A stretch of DNA of 51,005 bases, taken from the NCBI GenBank assembly GCA_964459635.1, contig CAYWMQ010000005.1:1-51005 (forward strand), written 5' to 3'. This document shows positions 50,938-51,005 of the stretch, in pieces (positions within the stretch are counted from its first letter, which is position 1; each line of letters begins with the position of its first letter). The position numbers and the translations under genes are program-made. The DNA comes from CAYWMQ01 sp964459635 (GTDB lineage: Bacteria; Patescibacteriota; Minisyncoccia; Phycocordibacterales; UBA12088). The notes beneath the pieces are model-generated. The model was given only the letters and a program-made list of their open reading frames with translations, made no database searches and was not told the DNA's origin.

Positions 50938-51005
50938 GGGGCGTCTCCTCTTGGTTGGTGGGGTCGCTCCGTCGGACGCAGCACACGGAACGCTACTGCG
51001 TATCA

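Overview
The window reads as a chromosomal segment of a small-genome uncultivated bacterium, most likely a member of the Candidate Phyla Radiation (Patescibacteria, Parcubacteria-like, of the Kaiserbacteria/Adlerbacteria kind). This is inferred from protein style, not from a marker phylogeny. The cues are small multi-cysteine and lysozyme-like secreted proteins, a peptidoglycan-binding domain 1 protein, a large infA-adjacent membrane protein, a short archaeal-type AspRS, a cysteine-free L36, word-like intergenic repeats, and TGA used as a normal stop. I see no tRNA, rRNA, CRISPR array, insertion sequence or prophage.

Layout. 1-11.3 kb (+): an orphan gene behind a structured leader; murI, a bacterial voltage-gated sodium channel and murD; a GrpB-like protein, a YbaK/ProX deacylase, murC, a pilin-like membrane protein, a LOG-family hydrolase, pgi, a ROK sugar kinase, a lysozyme-like protein and a 65-aa membrane protein. 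11.3-11.8 kb: no gene, but a candidate structured RNA. 11.8-25.7 kb (-): small membrane proteins, DUF3467, an EnvC-like M23 peptidase, gltX, murG, ftsW, mraY, a DD-carboxypeptidase, scpB, scpA, aspS, a Nudix hydrolase and trpS. 25.8-27.6 kb (+): a 604-aa protein with a caspase-like (clan CD) His/Cys signature. 27.6-32.7 kb (-): a 7TM-type histidine kinase behind a 4-bp-overlapping cysteine-rich membrane protein, an EamA transporter, a DUF2156 protein and a membrane protein. 32.8-36.4 kb: mixed small genes, a ParB-like protein and an acidic PG-binding protein. 36.5-40.5 kb (-): grpE-dnaK-dnaJ. 41.1-45.5 kb (-): infA-rpmJ-rpsM-rpsK-rpsD-rpoA-rplQ-rplM-rpsI. 45.5-48.2 kb (-): an actin-like (PilM/FtsA-fold) protein with a large single-pass membrane protein. 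48.4-51 kb: small orphan genes, a SemiSWEET-like transporter and an N-formylglutamate amidohydrolase-like protein.

How it fits together. The window holds much of peptidoglycan synthesis and turnover (MurI, MurC, MurD, MraY, MurG, FtsW, DD-carboxypeptidase, M23, lysozyme-like), split between two opposite-strand blocks. It also holds chaperones, translation and chromosome segregation (ScpAB).

The clearest system-level signals are two. First, about ten genes have a sigma70-type -10 box ending only 7-9 nt before the start codon, which predicts leaderless mRNAs (grpE has TTGACA-17-TATAAT with +1 on the A of ATG), whereas several small orphan genes have promoters, longer leaders, strong Shine-Dalgarno sequences and palindromic terminators. 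Second, several families of dispersed word-like repeats fill gaps between core genes, and one is translated inside murC.
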